47,657 bases of DNA from Bradyrhizobium sp. AUGA SZCCT0283 (GCF_018130385.1 NZ_JAFCLU010000043.1:1-47657), one strand, 5' to 3'. Shown: positions 25,907 through 34,803, counted from the first letter of the stretch. Numbers and translations are program-made. Notes: generated by a model not told the origin, from the letters alone.

Positions 25907-27086
25907 TTGCCGCGCGGCGATACAGGACGGACAGAAACGCCAACAGCACGGCGGCCGACAGGCCGAGCGACCAGTGAATGCCGATCGCGGCGCCGGCGAG
26001 CCCCACGGTGATGCCGCTGAAAGCCCGCATGCCGAGGCCTGCCATGTTGAACAGGCCGACAACACGGCCGCGGATATCGGCGGGGGCATTTATCTGGACC
26101 AGGGCCTGCGCCATCGTGTTGAACGACAGCTCAAAGAAGCCGGCGGCAAACAGCAACGCGATCGCCAGCGTATAAATCCCAACGGACGCGAACGCGAGCA
26201 GGGACAGGCTCCAAAGAATGGCAAGCACGATGGCTGTCCTTGGATCAGGCTTGAGTCGTCCCCACGCTTCCAGCGCAAGGCCCGCAAGCAGCGCGCCGGC
26301 GGCGTCAGCGGCCAGCAATACGCTGTAGGACATGCCGGGGTCGCCGTGCCCGAGATCGCCGGCGAAGCCCGGCATCTGGGCGTGGTAGGCGTTGCCGATC
26401 ATGAAGGAGGTGAGTCCGGCGAGCAGCGTCATCGAGGTCAGCACCCGCTGCGTGCCGATGTCGCGGATGGTCTGCACGATGTCGGCAAGGCCACGCACCG
26501 GGATGCGCCGGGGCGCGGCGTCCTTGTTCCTTGTGGGTGCCCAGAACAGCCACAGCAGCATCGGCAGATAGAACAGCGTGTTGAAGATGATGCCGTGGGA
26601 TGGGCCGAGCGTCAGCATGATGACGCCGCCCGCGGCCGGACCGACCAGGATGCCGAGATAGCGCGCCGTCGCGTTCAGCCGCACCGCGCTCGGCAGATCG
26701 GCCGGGCCTGCGATGTCGTAGAGCAGCAACTGGTTCGGCGTCTGCCACAGCACGCCGGCGCAGCCGTGGATGACCAGCAGCAGCATTGCGTGCCACATTT
26801 CAAGCGTGTCGGTGATGAAGAAGATTCCCCATCCCGCCGACGCCACGATGAAGAGCAGCATCCCGCACTGGATGATGCGGCGCGGATCGAACCGGTCGGC
26901 CAGCGAGCCTACGGCGACCGAAAACAGCAGGAACGGAAGCCAGTGCGACAGCACCGCGAAGCCGGCCAGCGCGGGCGAATGGAATTTCTGGAACACCACC
27001 CAATAGCTGATCACGTGCTCGATATTGTCGGCCATCATGGCCAGCACATAGGCTGCGAACTGGGCACGATAGGGCGCTGACTTCAT
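25884..27086 (-). CDS. MFS transporter (enterobactin-exporter/MFS_3-like)
   Basis: About 400 residues and 12 predicted helices. The MFS loop 2-3 motif reads GSLADRFDPRRII, the N-terminal helix is AYVLAMMADNIEHVISYWVVF, and the loop 8-9 to helix 10 region reads RLKPDPRTAIVLAILWSLSLLAF. Such carriers usually export small molecules; the substrate is unknown. The start is uncertain: ATG at 27086 gives normal length but has no ribosome site; TTG at 27140 would add 18 residues and has AGGTGA upstream. The 3' end overlaps the convergent membrane-protein gene by 21 bp within a repeat. It lies downstream of the SDR gene on the same strand. Confidence 0.82.
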   Translation of the reverse strand: MKSAPYRAQFAAYVLAMMADNIEHVISYWVVFQKFHSPALAGFAVLSHWLPFLLFSVAVGSLADRFDPRRIIQCGMLLFIVASAGWGIFFITDTLEMWHAMLLLVIHGCAGVLWQTPNQLLLYDIAGPADLPSAVRLNATARYLGILVGPAAGGVIMLTLGPSHGIIFNTLFYLPMLLWLFWAPTRNKDAAPRRIPVRGLADIVQTIRDIGTQRVLTSMTLLAGLTSFMIGNAYHAQMPGFAGDLGHGDPGMSYSVLLAADAAGALLAGLALEAWGRLKPDPRTAIVLAILWSLSLLAFASVGIYTLAIALLFAAGFFELSFNTMAQALVQINAPADIRGRVVGLFNMAGLGMRAFSGITVGLAGAAIGIHWSLGLSAAVLLAFLSVLYRRAAKSGLLKG

Positions 27087-27251
27087 GGCCGCGAACGAGC
27101 CGGAAGCCGCCGCGGGTTTGGTCCAAGGTTGGGGGTTCAAGATATCACCTGGGCAGGACTTCACCGGCCCGGCGCTGCAATGCTGCCGGGCCGGCACTTT
27201 GCCCGCGCCGATACACGCTCGTGGTTCGGCGCTCAAGACACTTACATGTGC

Positions 27252-28136
27252 TCAGGCGTTGAAATAGTTGTCTTGATCAAGATCGGCGATCAGCCCCGGC
27301 TGCTCCGGCTTCCATCCCAGCTCCGATTGGGTCCGCGCGCTCGAGGCCGGCATATCCATCGCGGCGAATCTCGCGATCCAGCCGAAGTGTTCGGCCGCTT
27401 CTTCACGCGTTTTGGAAACGACGGGCACGCTGAGCCTGCGGCCGATCACCTCGGCGATGGCCTTGAGCGGCACGCCTTCATCGGCGACCGCGTGATAGGG
27501 GCCGCTCTCGACGCCTTGTGCGAGCGCTAGCCGGTAGAGGCGGGCGGCATCGCGACGATGCACGCCGGGCCAGCGGTTCGCTCCATCGCCGATATAGGCC
27601 GCGACGCCTTTCTCGCGTGCGATATCGATCAGGCGCGGGACAAAACCGTGATCGCCATCGCCATGGGTCGATGGCGCCAGCCGCACCGCGGACGCGCGCA
27701 CACCGCGTGCCGCGACGGCGGCGGCCGCGGCCTCGGAGGCGCGCGGGGAATCGGGAGAGGGCTTATCAGTCTCGGTCGCGACCCGGCCCGGCGCCAGCGA
27801 CCCAAATCCTGAGGTCACCAGCATCGGCCGCGCGGATCCCTCCAGCACCGCGCCCATCGCCTCGATCGCCCGCCGGTCTTCCGCGCAATTCTCCAGGAAT
27901 TTCGAGAAGTCATGGTTGAACGCCATGTGGATGACAGCGTCCGCCTTGCGTGCGCCGTCGCGAAGGCTTTCCAGATCGTCGAGCGAGCCGCGATGGGCTT
28001 CGGCGCCCATGGTTGCCAGTACCCTCGCTCCCGCATCGGAGCGGGCGAGACCGAGGACTTGATGGCCTGATGTAATGAGTTCGCGGACGACGGCGGAGCC
28101 GACAAAGCCGGTGGCACCGGTAACGAATATGCGCAC
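27252..28136 (-). CDS. NAD(P)-dependent SDR/epimerase-family protein
   Basis: 294 residues. The Rossmann start is MRIFVTGATGFVGSAVVREL (TGATGFVG nucleotide motif), with later LGLARSD and the DAVIHMAF segment. The usual YxxxK is not apparent, placing it among atypical extended SDR proteins whose activity is often unknown. The start is GTG at 28136 with GGAG upstream. It is divergent from an XRE regulator across 98 bp, an arrangement in which the regulator often controls the SDR gene. Confidence 0.85.
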   Translation of the reverse strand: MRIFVTGATGFVGSAVVRELITSGHQVLGLARSDAGARVLATMGAEAHRGSLDDLESLRDGARKADAVIHMAFNHDFSKFLENCAEDRRAIEAMGAVLEGSARPMLVTSGFGSLAPGRVATETDKPSPDSPRASEAAAAAVAARGVRASAVRLAPSTHGDGDHGFVPRLIDIAREKGVAAYIGDGANRWPGVHRRDAARLYRLALAQGVESGPYHAVADEGVPLKAIAEVIGRRLSVPVVSKTREEAAEHFGWIARFAAMDMPASSARTQSELGWKPEQPGLIADLDQDNYFNA

Positions 28137-28189
28137 GTGAAAGTCTCCAGTGATGTTCGGAGACCGATATCGCCCGGGCGCTCATCATG

Positions 28190-28218
28190 TTAAAGTAGTG
28201 ATGTTATCATGGTATAAT
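28190..28218 (+). promoter_or_regulatory. Probable sigma-70 promoter of the XRE regulator
   Basis: TTAAAG, a 17-bp spacer and a perfect TATAAT at 28213-28218, 17 bases before the GTG. The -35 is weak (3/6). The region is unusually AT-rich and includes GTTAAC, a possible operator half. Confidence 0.5.
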
Positions 28219-28234
28219 AGTTAACAGGATCAAC

Positions 28235-29107
28235 GTGCCGGCCGAAACCAACAATCTGCTGGGGACCTATCTCAGGGATCGCCGTGCCCGGCTTGATCCG
28301 GCTGCCTTCGGTTTCGCGGTCGGGCGCAGGCGGACAGCGGGATTGCGCCGGGAAGAAGTCGCCCAACGCGCCAACATCAGCCCGACCTGGTACACATGGC
28401 TGGAGCAGGGGCGAGGCGGCGCTCCCTCGGCGGACGTGCTGAACCGGATCGCCGCGGCGCTGATGCTGACCGACGTCGAGCGCGAACATGTCTTCCTGCT
28501 CGGGCTCGGCCGTCCACCCGAGGTCCGCTACAAGGCCACCGAGGGCGTCACGCCCCGTTTGCAACGGCTGCTCGATGCACTTGAGGTCAGTCCGGCGCTG
28601 ATCAAGACCGCCACCTGGGACGTCGTCGCATGGAATCGCGCTGCCGCTGCGGTGCTGACCGACTATGCCGCGCTCCCGCCGGGCCAGCGCAACATCCTTC
28701 GCCTCATCTTCTGCGACCCCCGCGTCCGGGCCGCGCAATATGATTGGGAAAGCGTGGCCCGCTTCGTCGTCGGTGCGTTCAGGGCGGATGCGGCGCGCGC
28801 CGGCGCCGTGTCCGAAGTCGGCGAACTCGTGGACGAGCTTTGCAAGCGCAGCCCCGAATTCGAAGCGCTATGGCGCGACAACAACGTTCATGTTCACGGC
28901 GAGGGGGTCAAACGCCTTCGGCATCCGATCCTTGGCCCGATCATGATGGAGTATTCCGCGTTTGGCGTGGACGGCCGCCCCGACCTCAGCATGATCGTTT
29001 ATAATCCCGCCACGCGTTCAGATGCCGATCGCATCAGATCGCTCGTGACATCGCAGCCGGTGCAGTCGGGGCGGACACCATCCCAGCTAACCCTTCAGCA
29101 AACCTAA
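28235..29107 (+). CDS. XRE-family regulator with MmyB-like ligand domain
   Basis: 290 residues. N-terminal HTH (about 10-85): LRDRRARLDP, RRRTAGLRREEVAQRANIS, TWYTWLEQGRG, then VLNRIAAALMLTDVEREHVFLLG. The C-terminal half matches the MmyB-type pocket (TATWDVVAWNRAAAAVLTDYA, RNILRLIFCDPRVR, WRDNNVHVHGEGVKRLRHPILG). It presumably represses the divergent SDR gene in response to a small ligand. It starts at GTG 28235 with AGGA upstream. The last residues, QLTLQQT, arise from the 24-bp repeat and overlap the convergent pcaC end, so the natural C-terminus may have differed. Confidence 0.88.
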   Translation: MPAETNNLLGTYLRDRRARLDPAAFGFAVGRRRTAGLRREEVAQRANISPTWYTWLEQGRGGAPSADVLNRIAAALMLTDVEREHVFLLGLGRPPEVRYKATEGVTPRLQRLLDALEVSPALIKTATWDVVAWNRAAAAVLTDYAALPPGQRNILRLIFCDPRVRAAQYDWESVARFVVGAFRADAARAGAVSEVGELVDELCKRSPEFEALWRDNNVHVHGEGVKRLRHPILGPIMMEYSAFGVDGRPDLSMIVYNPATRSDADRIRSLVTSQPVQSGRTPSQLTLQQT

Positions 29108-29109
29108 TT
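29086..29109. repeat. Right copy of 24-bp direct repeat
   Basis: Matches 25883-25906 at 23/24 positions and again lies where two convergent genes overlap (XRE regulator and pcaC). Direct orientation, 3.2 kb from the left copy. Confidence 0.85.
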
Positions 29110-29479
29110 CCGCGATGATCGCGCCCGCTTCCTTCACCGCGTGGTTGGCCGCCGGCACGCCGCAATAGATCGCCTGCTGCAGCAGGATTTCCTTGATGTC
29201 GTCGGGCGTGAAGCCGCCCTCAGTCAGCGCTGCGCGCACATGCAGTCGGAATTCATCCCACTGTCCCAGCGCCACCATGGTGCCGATGACCAGCACGCGG
29301 CGGGTGCGGTGGTCGAAATGCGGCCGGGTCCAGATATCGCCCCAGGCATAGCGGGTGATCAGGTCCTGGAAATCGGTGTTGAACGCGTTGCGGTTCTTGA
29401 TCGACTTGTCGACCCATTCATCGCCGAGCACTTTTCGGCGCTGCGCCATGCCGTCGTCGCGGCGTTGATTATCGTCCAT
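29087..29479 (-). CDS. pcaC: 4-carboxymuconolactone decarboxylase
   Basis: 130 residues, normal for PcaC. Family blocks: RRKVLGDEWVDKSIKN, DFQDLITRYAWGDIWTRPHFDHRTRRVLVIGTMVALGQWDEF and the catalytic-site helices EILLQQAIYCGVPAANHAV. It decarboxylates 4-carboxymuconolactone to beta-ketoadipate enol-lactone in protocatechuate breakdown. The ATG at 29479 is chosen, with GGAGGAGA upstream; the upstream in-frame MDCFATLAMT comes from a dispersed repeat. It is last in pcaB-pcaD-pcaC, separated from pcaD by that repeat. Confidence 0.94.
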   Translation of the reverse strand: MDDNQRRDDGMAQRRKVLGDEWVDKSIKNRNAFNTDFQDLITRYAWGDIWTRPHFDHRTRRVLVIGTMVALGQWDEFRLHVRAALTEGGFTPDDIKEILLQQAIYCGVPAANHAVKEAGAIIAELGLLKG

Positions 29480-29492
29480 TGGCGTCTCCTCC

Positions 29493-29576
29493 GTCATTGC
29501 GAGCGTAGCGAAGCAATCCATCTCGCCGCTCGGGGATCGAATGGATTGCTTCGTCGCTTACGCTCCTCGCAATGAC
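29493..29576. repeat. Large inverted repeat between pcaD and pcaC
   Basis: GTCATTGCGAGCGTAGCGAA with CAATCCAT on the left and ATGGATTGCTTCGTCGC plus TCGCAATGAC on the right. It is a well-known Bradyrhizobium-type dispersed palindrome, able to form an ~84-base stem within the pca transcript. Confidence 0.8.
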
Positions 29577-29586
29577 GCGGTTAGTG

Positions 29587-30369
29587 TTAGCGTTGCGTCA
29601 AAAATCCCACCAGCGCGTCGGTGAAGGCGTGCGGCTGCTCGACGTTGGAAATATGGGCGGCATCGAGGATGGTCATGCTGGCGCCGGGAATCCGGCTGCG
29701 CATGAATTCGGCGTCCGCGATCGTCGTCGACATGTCGTGGCGGCCGGCAATCACCAGCGTCGGGCTCTTGATCCTGGGCAGCAGTTCGCGCTGGTCGAGC
29801 GTCGACAGCGCCTCGCAGCAGGCGATGTAGCCCTCGACCGGCGTGGTCAGCATCATCGCCTTCATGTTGGCCGCGATCTGCGGCTCGCGCTCGCGAAAAT
29901 CCGCCGTCAGCCAGCCCGCCATCACGGCGTCGGCGACCGCGGCGATGCCGCCTTGCTTCACCGCCTTGATGCGGTCGTTCCAGCGCGTCGGGTCCGGGTA
30001 ATGGCAGGTGGTGTTGGCCAGCACGATCTTGCCAAATCTGTCGGGCGCGTTGGCCCCTAGCCACTGCCCGACCATGCCGCCCATCGACAGGCCGCACCAA
30101 TGGGTCTTGGCGATGTTGAGGTCGTCGAGGATCGCCAGCACGTCGCGGCCGAAACGCTCCAATGAATAGGGCCCGGGCGGCACGCTCGATTTGCCGTGGC
30201 CGCGCCGGTCGTAGCGGATGACGCGGAACACCTGCGTCAGCGCCTTCATCTGCGGCTCCCACATCTGCATGGTCGAGCCCAGCGAATTCGACAGCATCAG
30301 CGTCGGTCCGCCGTCGCGGCCTTCGACGGATACGTTGAGCAGGCACCCGTCGGCGTCGATCATCGGCAT
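29587..30369 (-). CDS. pcaD: 3-oxoadipate enol-lactonase
   Basis: 260-residue alpha/beta hydrolase. The nucleophile elbow is G93-L-S95-M-G-G, the oxyanion region NSLGSTMQMW, the acid D212 (AGRHD) and the catalytic H239 (DAAHISNVEQP). It hydrolyses beta-ketoadipate enol-lactone to beta-ketoadipate. YDRRGHGKS and CEALSTLDQRELLP are typical of PcaD. GGAG precedes the ATG at 30369. It lies 18 bp after pcaB and is co-transcribed. Confidence 0.94.
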   Translation of the reverse strand: MPMIDADGCLLNVSVEGRDGGPTLMLSNSLGSTMQMWEPQMKALTQVFRVIRYDRRGHGKSSVPPGPYSLERFGRDVLAILDDLNIAKTHWCGLSMGGMVGQWLGANAPDRFGKIVLANTTCHYPDPTRWNDRIKAVKQGGIAAVADAVMAGWLTADFREREPQIAANMKAMMLTTPVEGYIACCEALSTLDQRELLPRIKSPTLVIAGRHDMSTTIADAEFMRSRIPGASMTILDAAHISNVEQPHAFTDALVGFLTQR

Positions 30370-30387
30370 CTGGAATTCTCCGGTCTC

Positions 30388-31743
30388 TTACTTGTCGTCG
30401 GTTGAAGCGAGCAGGCGGTCGATCAGGGCCTGCGAGGCGCCCTGATAGGCCATCGGCTCGAAGAGTTCAGCGATTCTGTCGGCGCCAAGCTGTGCGGCGA
30501 TCTTGGCGTCCGCCGTCAAGACATCGCGCAGATGCTTCTTGTCCTTGACCGCCTTCTTGCTGGCGGCTTCGATCAGATGATGCGCGTCGCTCTTGCCGAT
30601 CTTTTCGGCCAGCGCCATCGTCACGGCTTCGGCCATGATCAGCCCGTGCGTCGTGTCGAGATTGGCGCGCATGCGCACCGCGTCGACTTCCAGCCCCTCG
30701 GCGATGTCGACGATCGCCGCCAGCGCGCCCGAGGTGACCAGCAGCAGCGTCGGCAAGGTCGGCCATTCGGCGTGCCAGGGACCGGCGCTGCGCTCATGGT
30801 CCTGCACCTGCGCCGCAAAGATCGTCGCCGCGAGATTGGGCGCCATGGTGGCCGCCGCCAGCGCACTGGCTGCCGCCACCGGATTGCGCTTGTGCGGCAT
30901 GGTGGAGGAGCCGCCGCGGCCTTCGCCCGAGGGTTCGAACGCTTCGCCGACATCGGTCTGCATCATCAACGAGACATCGCGCGCGATCTTGCCGCAGGTG
31001 CCGGCGATAATGGCGAATACCGAGGCCGCTTCCGCGATGCGGTCGCGGTGGGTGTGCCAGGGCGCGTCGGGTAGCGGCAGCTTGAGTTCCGCCGCCAGTC
31101 CTTCCGCGACCTTCAGTCCGTTGTCGCCGAGGGCGGCCAGCGTGCCGGCCGCGCCGCCGAATTGCAGCGCCAGCGTCTCGCTGCGCACGCGCTGCAGCCG
31201 CAGCTTCGAGCGGTGCAGCGCCGCGGCATATTCGGCGAGCTTCAGCCCGAACGGCATCGGCAGCGCGTGCTGCAGCCAGGTGCGGGCGACGACAGGGGTA
31301 TGGCGGTGCTGACGCGCCAGTGCGGCAAAGCCCGCGACCGCGCGATCGATGTCGGCGAGCAGCGCGTCGATGCCGGCGCGGAGCCCGAGCATGGCGCCGG
31401 TATCGATGACGTCCTGGCTGGTCGCGCCCCAATGGACATAGCGCGCGGCCTGGGTGTCTGCCTTGGCGACATTGGCCGTCAGCGCCTTGACGAGGGGGAT
31501 GGCGAGATTGCCGGATCTGGTCGCGGCGTCAGCCAAGGCGGCGAGGTCGAATGATTCGGCCCTGCACGCATTCGTGATCGGTCCCGCAGCGCTGGCCGGA
31601 ATGACCCCCAGCGCGGCTTCGGCGCGCGCCAGCGCGGCCTCGAAATCCAGCATGTCTTGCAAAACCGCGGCGTCGTCGCAGATCGCGCGCATCGCCGCAC
31701 TCGACAGCATCGGAGCCAGCAGGGGGGAAAGGGACGTGCTCAT
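30388..31743 (-). CDS. pcaB: 3-carboxy-cis,cis-muconate cycloisomerase
   Basis: 451 residues of the fumarase/aspartase superfamily. The signature GGSSTMPHKRNPVAA is present, plus HWGATSQDVIDTGAML and TPVVARTWLQHALP. It lactonises 3-carboxy-cis,cis-muconate in protocatechuate breakdown. The ATG at 31743 (MSTSLSPLLAPML) is the family start; an in-frame TTG-type extension to 31809 is not needed. It is first of pcaBDC and divergent from the coxG-like gene over 164 bp. pcaG and pcaH are not in the window. Confidence 0.94.
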   Translation of the reverse strand: MSTSLSPLLAPMLSSAAMRAICDDAAVLQDMLDFEAALARAEAALGVIPASAAGPITNACRAESFDLAALADAATRSGNLAIPLVKALTANVAKADTQAARYVHWGATSQDVIDTGAMLGLRAGIDALLADIDRAVAGFAALARQHRHTPVVARTWLQHALPMPFGLKLAEYAAALHRSKLRLQRVRSETLALQFGGAAGTLAALGDNGLKVAEGLAAELKLPLPDAPWHTHRDRIAEAASVFAIIAGTCGKIARDVSLMMQTDVGEAFEPSGEGRGGSSTMPHKRNPVAAASALAAATMAPNLAATIFAAQVQDHERSAGPWHAEWPTLPTLLLVTSGALAAIVDIAEGLEVDAVRMRANLDTTHGLIMAEAVTMALAEKIGKSDAHHLIEAASKKAVKDKKHLRDVLTADAKIAAQLGADRIAELFEPMAYQGASQALIDRLLASTDDK

Positions 31744-31907
31744 CTGCGTGCGACCTAACCATTCCGGCCTGTCGCTGCCAATGCCCTTGTCGGTCTGGCT
31801 CTGCTGCACTTGCGAATATGCGTCGCTCTTCGTCGGGCGGCCTTCCTTTTGGCCCGGGCGTGCTTTACTTGAGGATATCAGGTTAGAGCGATCCAGGAGG
31901 CACCCCC

Positions 31908-32354
31908 ATGGCCATGACGATGAACGGCGAAGTCCAGCTTGCGGCGTCGCGCGAGGCAGTGTGGGCCAAGCTGAACGATCCGGAAGTGCTGAAGGCCTGC
32001 ATTCCCGGCTGCGAGGAACTGGAAAAGACCGACGAGCACGGCTTCCGCGCCACCGCCAAAATGAAGGTCGGGCCGGTCTCCGCCCGCTTCAAGGGCAAGG
32101 TCAATTTGAGCGATCTCGATCCGCCCAATGGCTACAAGATCTCGGGCGAAGGCGAGGGCGGCGTCGCCGGCTTTGCCAAGGGTGGCGCCACCGTGGCGCT
32201 CGCCGAAAAGGATGGCGGTACCCTGTTGAGCTATAATGTCGAGGCCCAGATCGGCGGCAAGCTCGCCCAACTCGGCCAGCGGCTCATCAACGGCGCGGCC
32301 AAGAAGCTGGCCGACGAGTTCTTCGCCAATTTCGCCAAGGCCGTGCAAGGCTGA
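31908..32354 (+). CDS. coxG: CoxG-family SRPBCC protein
   Basis: 148 residues. The CoxG family pattern is clear: GEVQLAASREAVWAKLNDPEVLKACIPGCEELEK, then ATAKMKVGPVSARFKGKV and GGTLLSYNVEAQIGGKLAQLG. The START-like fold holds a hydrophobic cavity; in Oligotropha CoxG is tied to membrane attachment of CO dehydrogenase. Longer CoxG proteins carry a C-terminal membrane helix; this one ends after the SRPBCC domain. AGGAGG stands ideally before the ATG. It is first of a long plus-strand cluster for a Mo-hydroxylase. Confidence 0.9.
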   Translation: MAMTMNGEVQLAASREAVWAKLNDPEVLKACIPGCEELEKTDEHGFRATAKMKVGPVSARFKGKVNLSDLDPPNGYKISGEGEGGVAGFAKGGATVALAEKDGGTLLSYNVEAQIGGKLAQLGQRLINGAAKKLADEFFANFAKAVQG

Positions 32355-32533
32355 GGTAAGGCTGATTCTGCGCATTGGCCCGGTCGAACAGGCCCGTCAA
32401 GTCACTCAGGCCATGCCCCAGGCGAGGGGCTCCTGAGGTTGCTCATTACCGGGATGGCCCATATTATGGCATTTGGAATGACTTTAAACGCCTGCGCGGC
32501 CGATATGCGGCGGTGCAGCTCAAGAGAGTGCTG

Positions 32534-33019
32534 ATGGCCAAGATTTCCCTGATCGTGAACGGTAACCCCGTAAACGCCAATGTCGACCCCCGTACCCTGC
32601 TGGTCCAGCTTCTGCGGGAAAATCTCCGGCTGACGGGCACCCATGTCGGCTGCGACACCTCGCAATGCGGCGCCTGCGTCGTGCATCTCGACGGCAAGGC
32701 GGTGAAGTCCTGCACCACGCTTGCGGTGATGGCCGACGGCCACGAGGTCCGCACCATCGAGGGCCTGGCCGCCGACGGCGCGCCGCTGCACCCGATGCAG
32801 GAAGCTTTTCGCGAACACCACGGCCTGCAGTGCGGCTTTTGCACCCCCGGCATGATCATGACCGCGGTCGATCTGGTCCATCGCAAGGGCCATGACCTCT
32901 CCGATCACGTCATTCGCGAAGAGCTTGAAGGCAATCTGTGCCGCTGCACCGGCTACCAGAACATCGTTGCCTCGATCGCCGCCGGCGCCAAGGCGATGGC
33001 CAAGTCCGATCTCGCTTAA
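32534..33019 (+). CDS. coxS: Mo-hydroxylase small subunit, two [2Fe-2S] clusters (CoxS/CutS-like)
   Basis: 161 residues. The plant-type cluster is bound by C40, C45, C48 and C60 (GCDTSQCGACVVHLDGKAVKSC), and the second by C100, C103, C136 and C138 (QCGFCTPGM, CRCTGYQNI). It carries electrons between the molybdenum and FAD subunits of xanthine-oxidase-family enzymes. The ATG at 32534 gives the family N-terminus; the upstream extension to 32375 is unlike any relative. The next gene is the FAD subunit after only 35 bp; the large subunit is missing. Confidence 0.93.
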   Translation: MAKISLIVNGNPVNANVDPRTLLVQLLRENLRLTGTHVGCDTSQCGACVVHLDGKAVKSCTTLAVMADGHEVRTIEGLAADGAPLHPMQEAFREHHGLQCGFCTPGMIMTAVDLVHRKGHDLSDHVIREELEGNLCRCTGYQNIVASIAAGAKAMAKSDLA

Positions 33020-33054
33020 TCGATTTCATCGCGACCCGCGATCAGGAAATACTC

Positions 33055-33858
33055 ATGTACGAATTCAAATATCATCGTCCGGCGACCGTGCGGCAGGCCG
33101 CCAATCTGCTGGTGAAGAATGGAGACGCCAAGGTGATCGCCGGCGGCCACACGCTGGTGCCGGTCATGAAGCAGCGCCTCGCCAGCCCGCCGCATCTGGT
33201 CGATCTCTCCCATATCGAAGGGCTCGACGCCATCGAGATGAAGGGCCGTTCGCTGGTGATCGGCGCGACCGCCAGGCATGCCGACGTCGCGACGTCGCCG
33301 ATCGTCGGCGAAGCCATTCCGGCGCTCGCCGAACTCGCCGGCGGAATCGGCGATCCCGCGGTGCGTCACAAGGGCACCATCGGCGGCTCGCTCGCCAACA
33401 ACGACCCGACCGCGGATTATCCCGCCGCCGTGCTGGCGCTCGGCGCCACCATCGTCACCAACAAGCGCCGCCTCAAGGCGGAAGAGTTTTTTCAGGGCCT
33501 GTTCACGACAGCGCTGGAGAGCGACGAGATCATCACCAGGGTGATGTTCCCGCTGCCGAAGAAGGCGGCCTACATCAAGTTCCGCAACCAGGCTTCGCGC
33601 TACGCGCTGGTCGGCGTGTTCGTCGCCAGGCGTCCGTCTGACGTGCGCGTGGCGGTCACCGGCGCGGGCTCGGACGGCGTATTCCGCGCCACTGCGTTCG
33701 AGGAAGCCTTGAAGAAGCGTTTCTCGCACAAGGTGCTCGACGGCATCTCGGCTTCGCCTGAGGGCTTGAACAGCGATCTGCACGGCAGCGCCGAATATCG
33801 CGCGCATTTGATCGGCGTGCTGACTCGCCGCGCCGTCGAAGCCGCGACGGCGAAGTAA
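33055..33858 (+). CDS. coxM: Mo-hydroxylase medium subunit, FAD-binding (CoxM-like)
   Basis: 267 residues. The FAD-binding motifs are AGGHTLVPVMKQRL (near residue 31) and TIGGSLANNDPTADYPAAVLAL, the two CoxM/XdhA signatures, with the C-terminal CO-dehydrogenase flavoprotein domain following (FRNQASRYALVGVFVA). It should oxidise the reduced iron-sulphur subunit and pass electrons to quinone or a carrier. AGGAA precedes the ATG at 33055; the frame to 32938 is read-through of coxS sequence. Spacing to coxS is 35 bp and to coxD 37 bp. Confidence 0.93.
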   Translation: MYEFKYHRPATVRQAANLLVKNGDAKVIAGGHTLVPVMKQRLASPPHLVDLSHIEGLDAIEMKGRSLVIGATARHADVATSPIVGEAIPALAELAGGIGDPAVRHKGTIGGSLANNDPTADYPAAVLALGATIVTNKRRLKAEEFFQGLFTTALESDEIITRVMFPLPKKAAYIKFRNQASRYALVGVFVARRPSDVRVAVTGAGSDGVFRATAFEEALKKRFSHKVLDGISASPEGLNSDLHGSAEYRAHLIGVLTRRAVEAATAK

Positions 33859-33895
33859 GTTTGCCGGTTACCGGCGCATCGAGATTGGCTTTCCC

Positions 33896-34801
33896 ATGAG
33901 TGCATCGGCGCTGCCCAAATCCGTCGATGGCATGCTCGAGCTGTTGACCTCGCGCGGCTATCTCGCCGAGCGGTCGCTGGCGACGGTGACCTATCTGGCG
34001 CTGCGCATGGGCCGGCCGCTGTTTCTCGAAGGCGAGGCCGGCGTAGGCAAGACCGAGATTGCAAAGGTTCTGTCGGCGGCGCTCGGGCGCAAGCTGATCC
34101 GCCTGCAATGCTACGAAGGACTCGACGTCGCCTCCGCCGTCTACGAGTGGAGCAGCGCGGCGCAGATGATCGCGATCCGGCTGGCGGAAGCCGCCGGCGA
34201 TACCGATCGCGACCAATTGTCGTCGGATATTTTCGCCGAGCGCTTTCTGATCAAGCGGCCGCTGCTGCAGGCGCTGGAGCCTGACGTCGCCGGCGCGCCG
34301 GTGCTCTTGATCGACGAACTCGACCGCGCCGACGAGGCGTTCGAGGCGTATCTTCTGGAAATCCTCAGCGACTTCCAGGTCACGATCCCCGAATTCGGCA
34401 CCATCAAGGCGCCGCAGCCGCCGATCGTCATCATCACCTCGAACCGGACCCGCGAGATCCACGACGCGCTGAAGCGGCGCTGTCTCTATCATTGGGTGGA
34501 TTATCCCGACGCCGAGCGCGAGCTGGCGATCGTCAAGTCGCGCGTGCCGAACATTTCCGCAAAACTGTCGCAGCAGGTTGTCCGCTTCGTGCAGGCGTTG
34601 CGCGACCAGGATTTCTACAAGTCGCCGGGGGTGGCCGAGACCATCGACTGGGCCACCGCGCTGACCGAACTCGACGCCCGCTCGCTGACGCCGCAACTGG
34701 TCGGCGACACGCTGGGCGCGCTGTTGAAATACCAGGACGACATCGCGCGGATGCAGGGCGACACGCTGCAGAAGGTTCTGAAGGAAGCGACGAGCGACTA
34801 G
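33896..34801 (+). CDS. coxD: MoxR-type AAA+ ATPase (CoxD-like)
   Basis: 301 residues. Walker A is G46-E-A-G-V-G-K-T53, Walker B LLIDELDRADEAFEAYLLE, and a sensor-1 segment IVIITSNRTREIHDALKRRC follows. CoxD is required for maturation of the Cu-S-Mo site of CO dehydrogenase and works with the VWA protein CoxE, the next gene. It is cytosolic. coxD and coxE are separated by a 103-bp dispersed palindrome. Confidence 0.93.
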   Translation: MSASALPKSVDGMLELLTSRGYLAERSLATVTYLALRMGRPLFLEGEAGVGKTEIAKVLSAALGRKLIRLQCYEGLDVASAVYEWSSAAQMIAIRLAEAAGDTDRDQLSSDIFAERFLIKRPLLQALEPDVAGAPVLLIDELDRADEAFEAYLLEILSDFQVTIPEFGTIKAPQPPIVIITSNRTREIHDALKRRCLYHWVDYPDAERELAIVKSRVPNISAKLSQQVVRFVQALRDQDFYKSPGVAETIDWATALTELDARSLTPQLVGDTLGALLKYQDDIARMQGDTLQKVLKEATSD

Positions 34802-34803
34802 CC

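Noticed and set aside
28190..28234. A specific operator for the XRE regulator
   Set aside because: Only short AT-rich partial symmetries (GTTAAC and ATGTTA repeats) are visible, not enough to define a site.
31850..31864. Sigma-54-like TGGCCCG...TGCT upstream of coxG
   Set aside because: The spacing between the GG and GC elements is one base short and the -24 has a mismatch.
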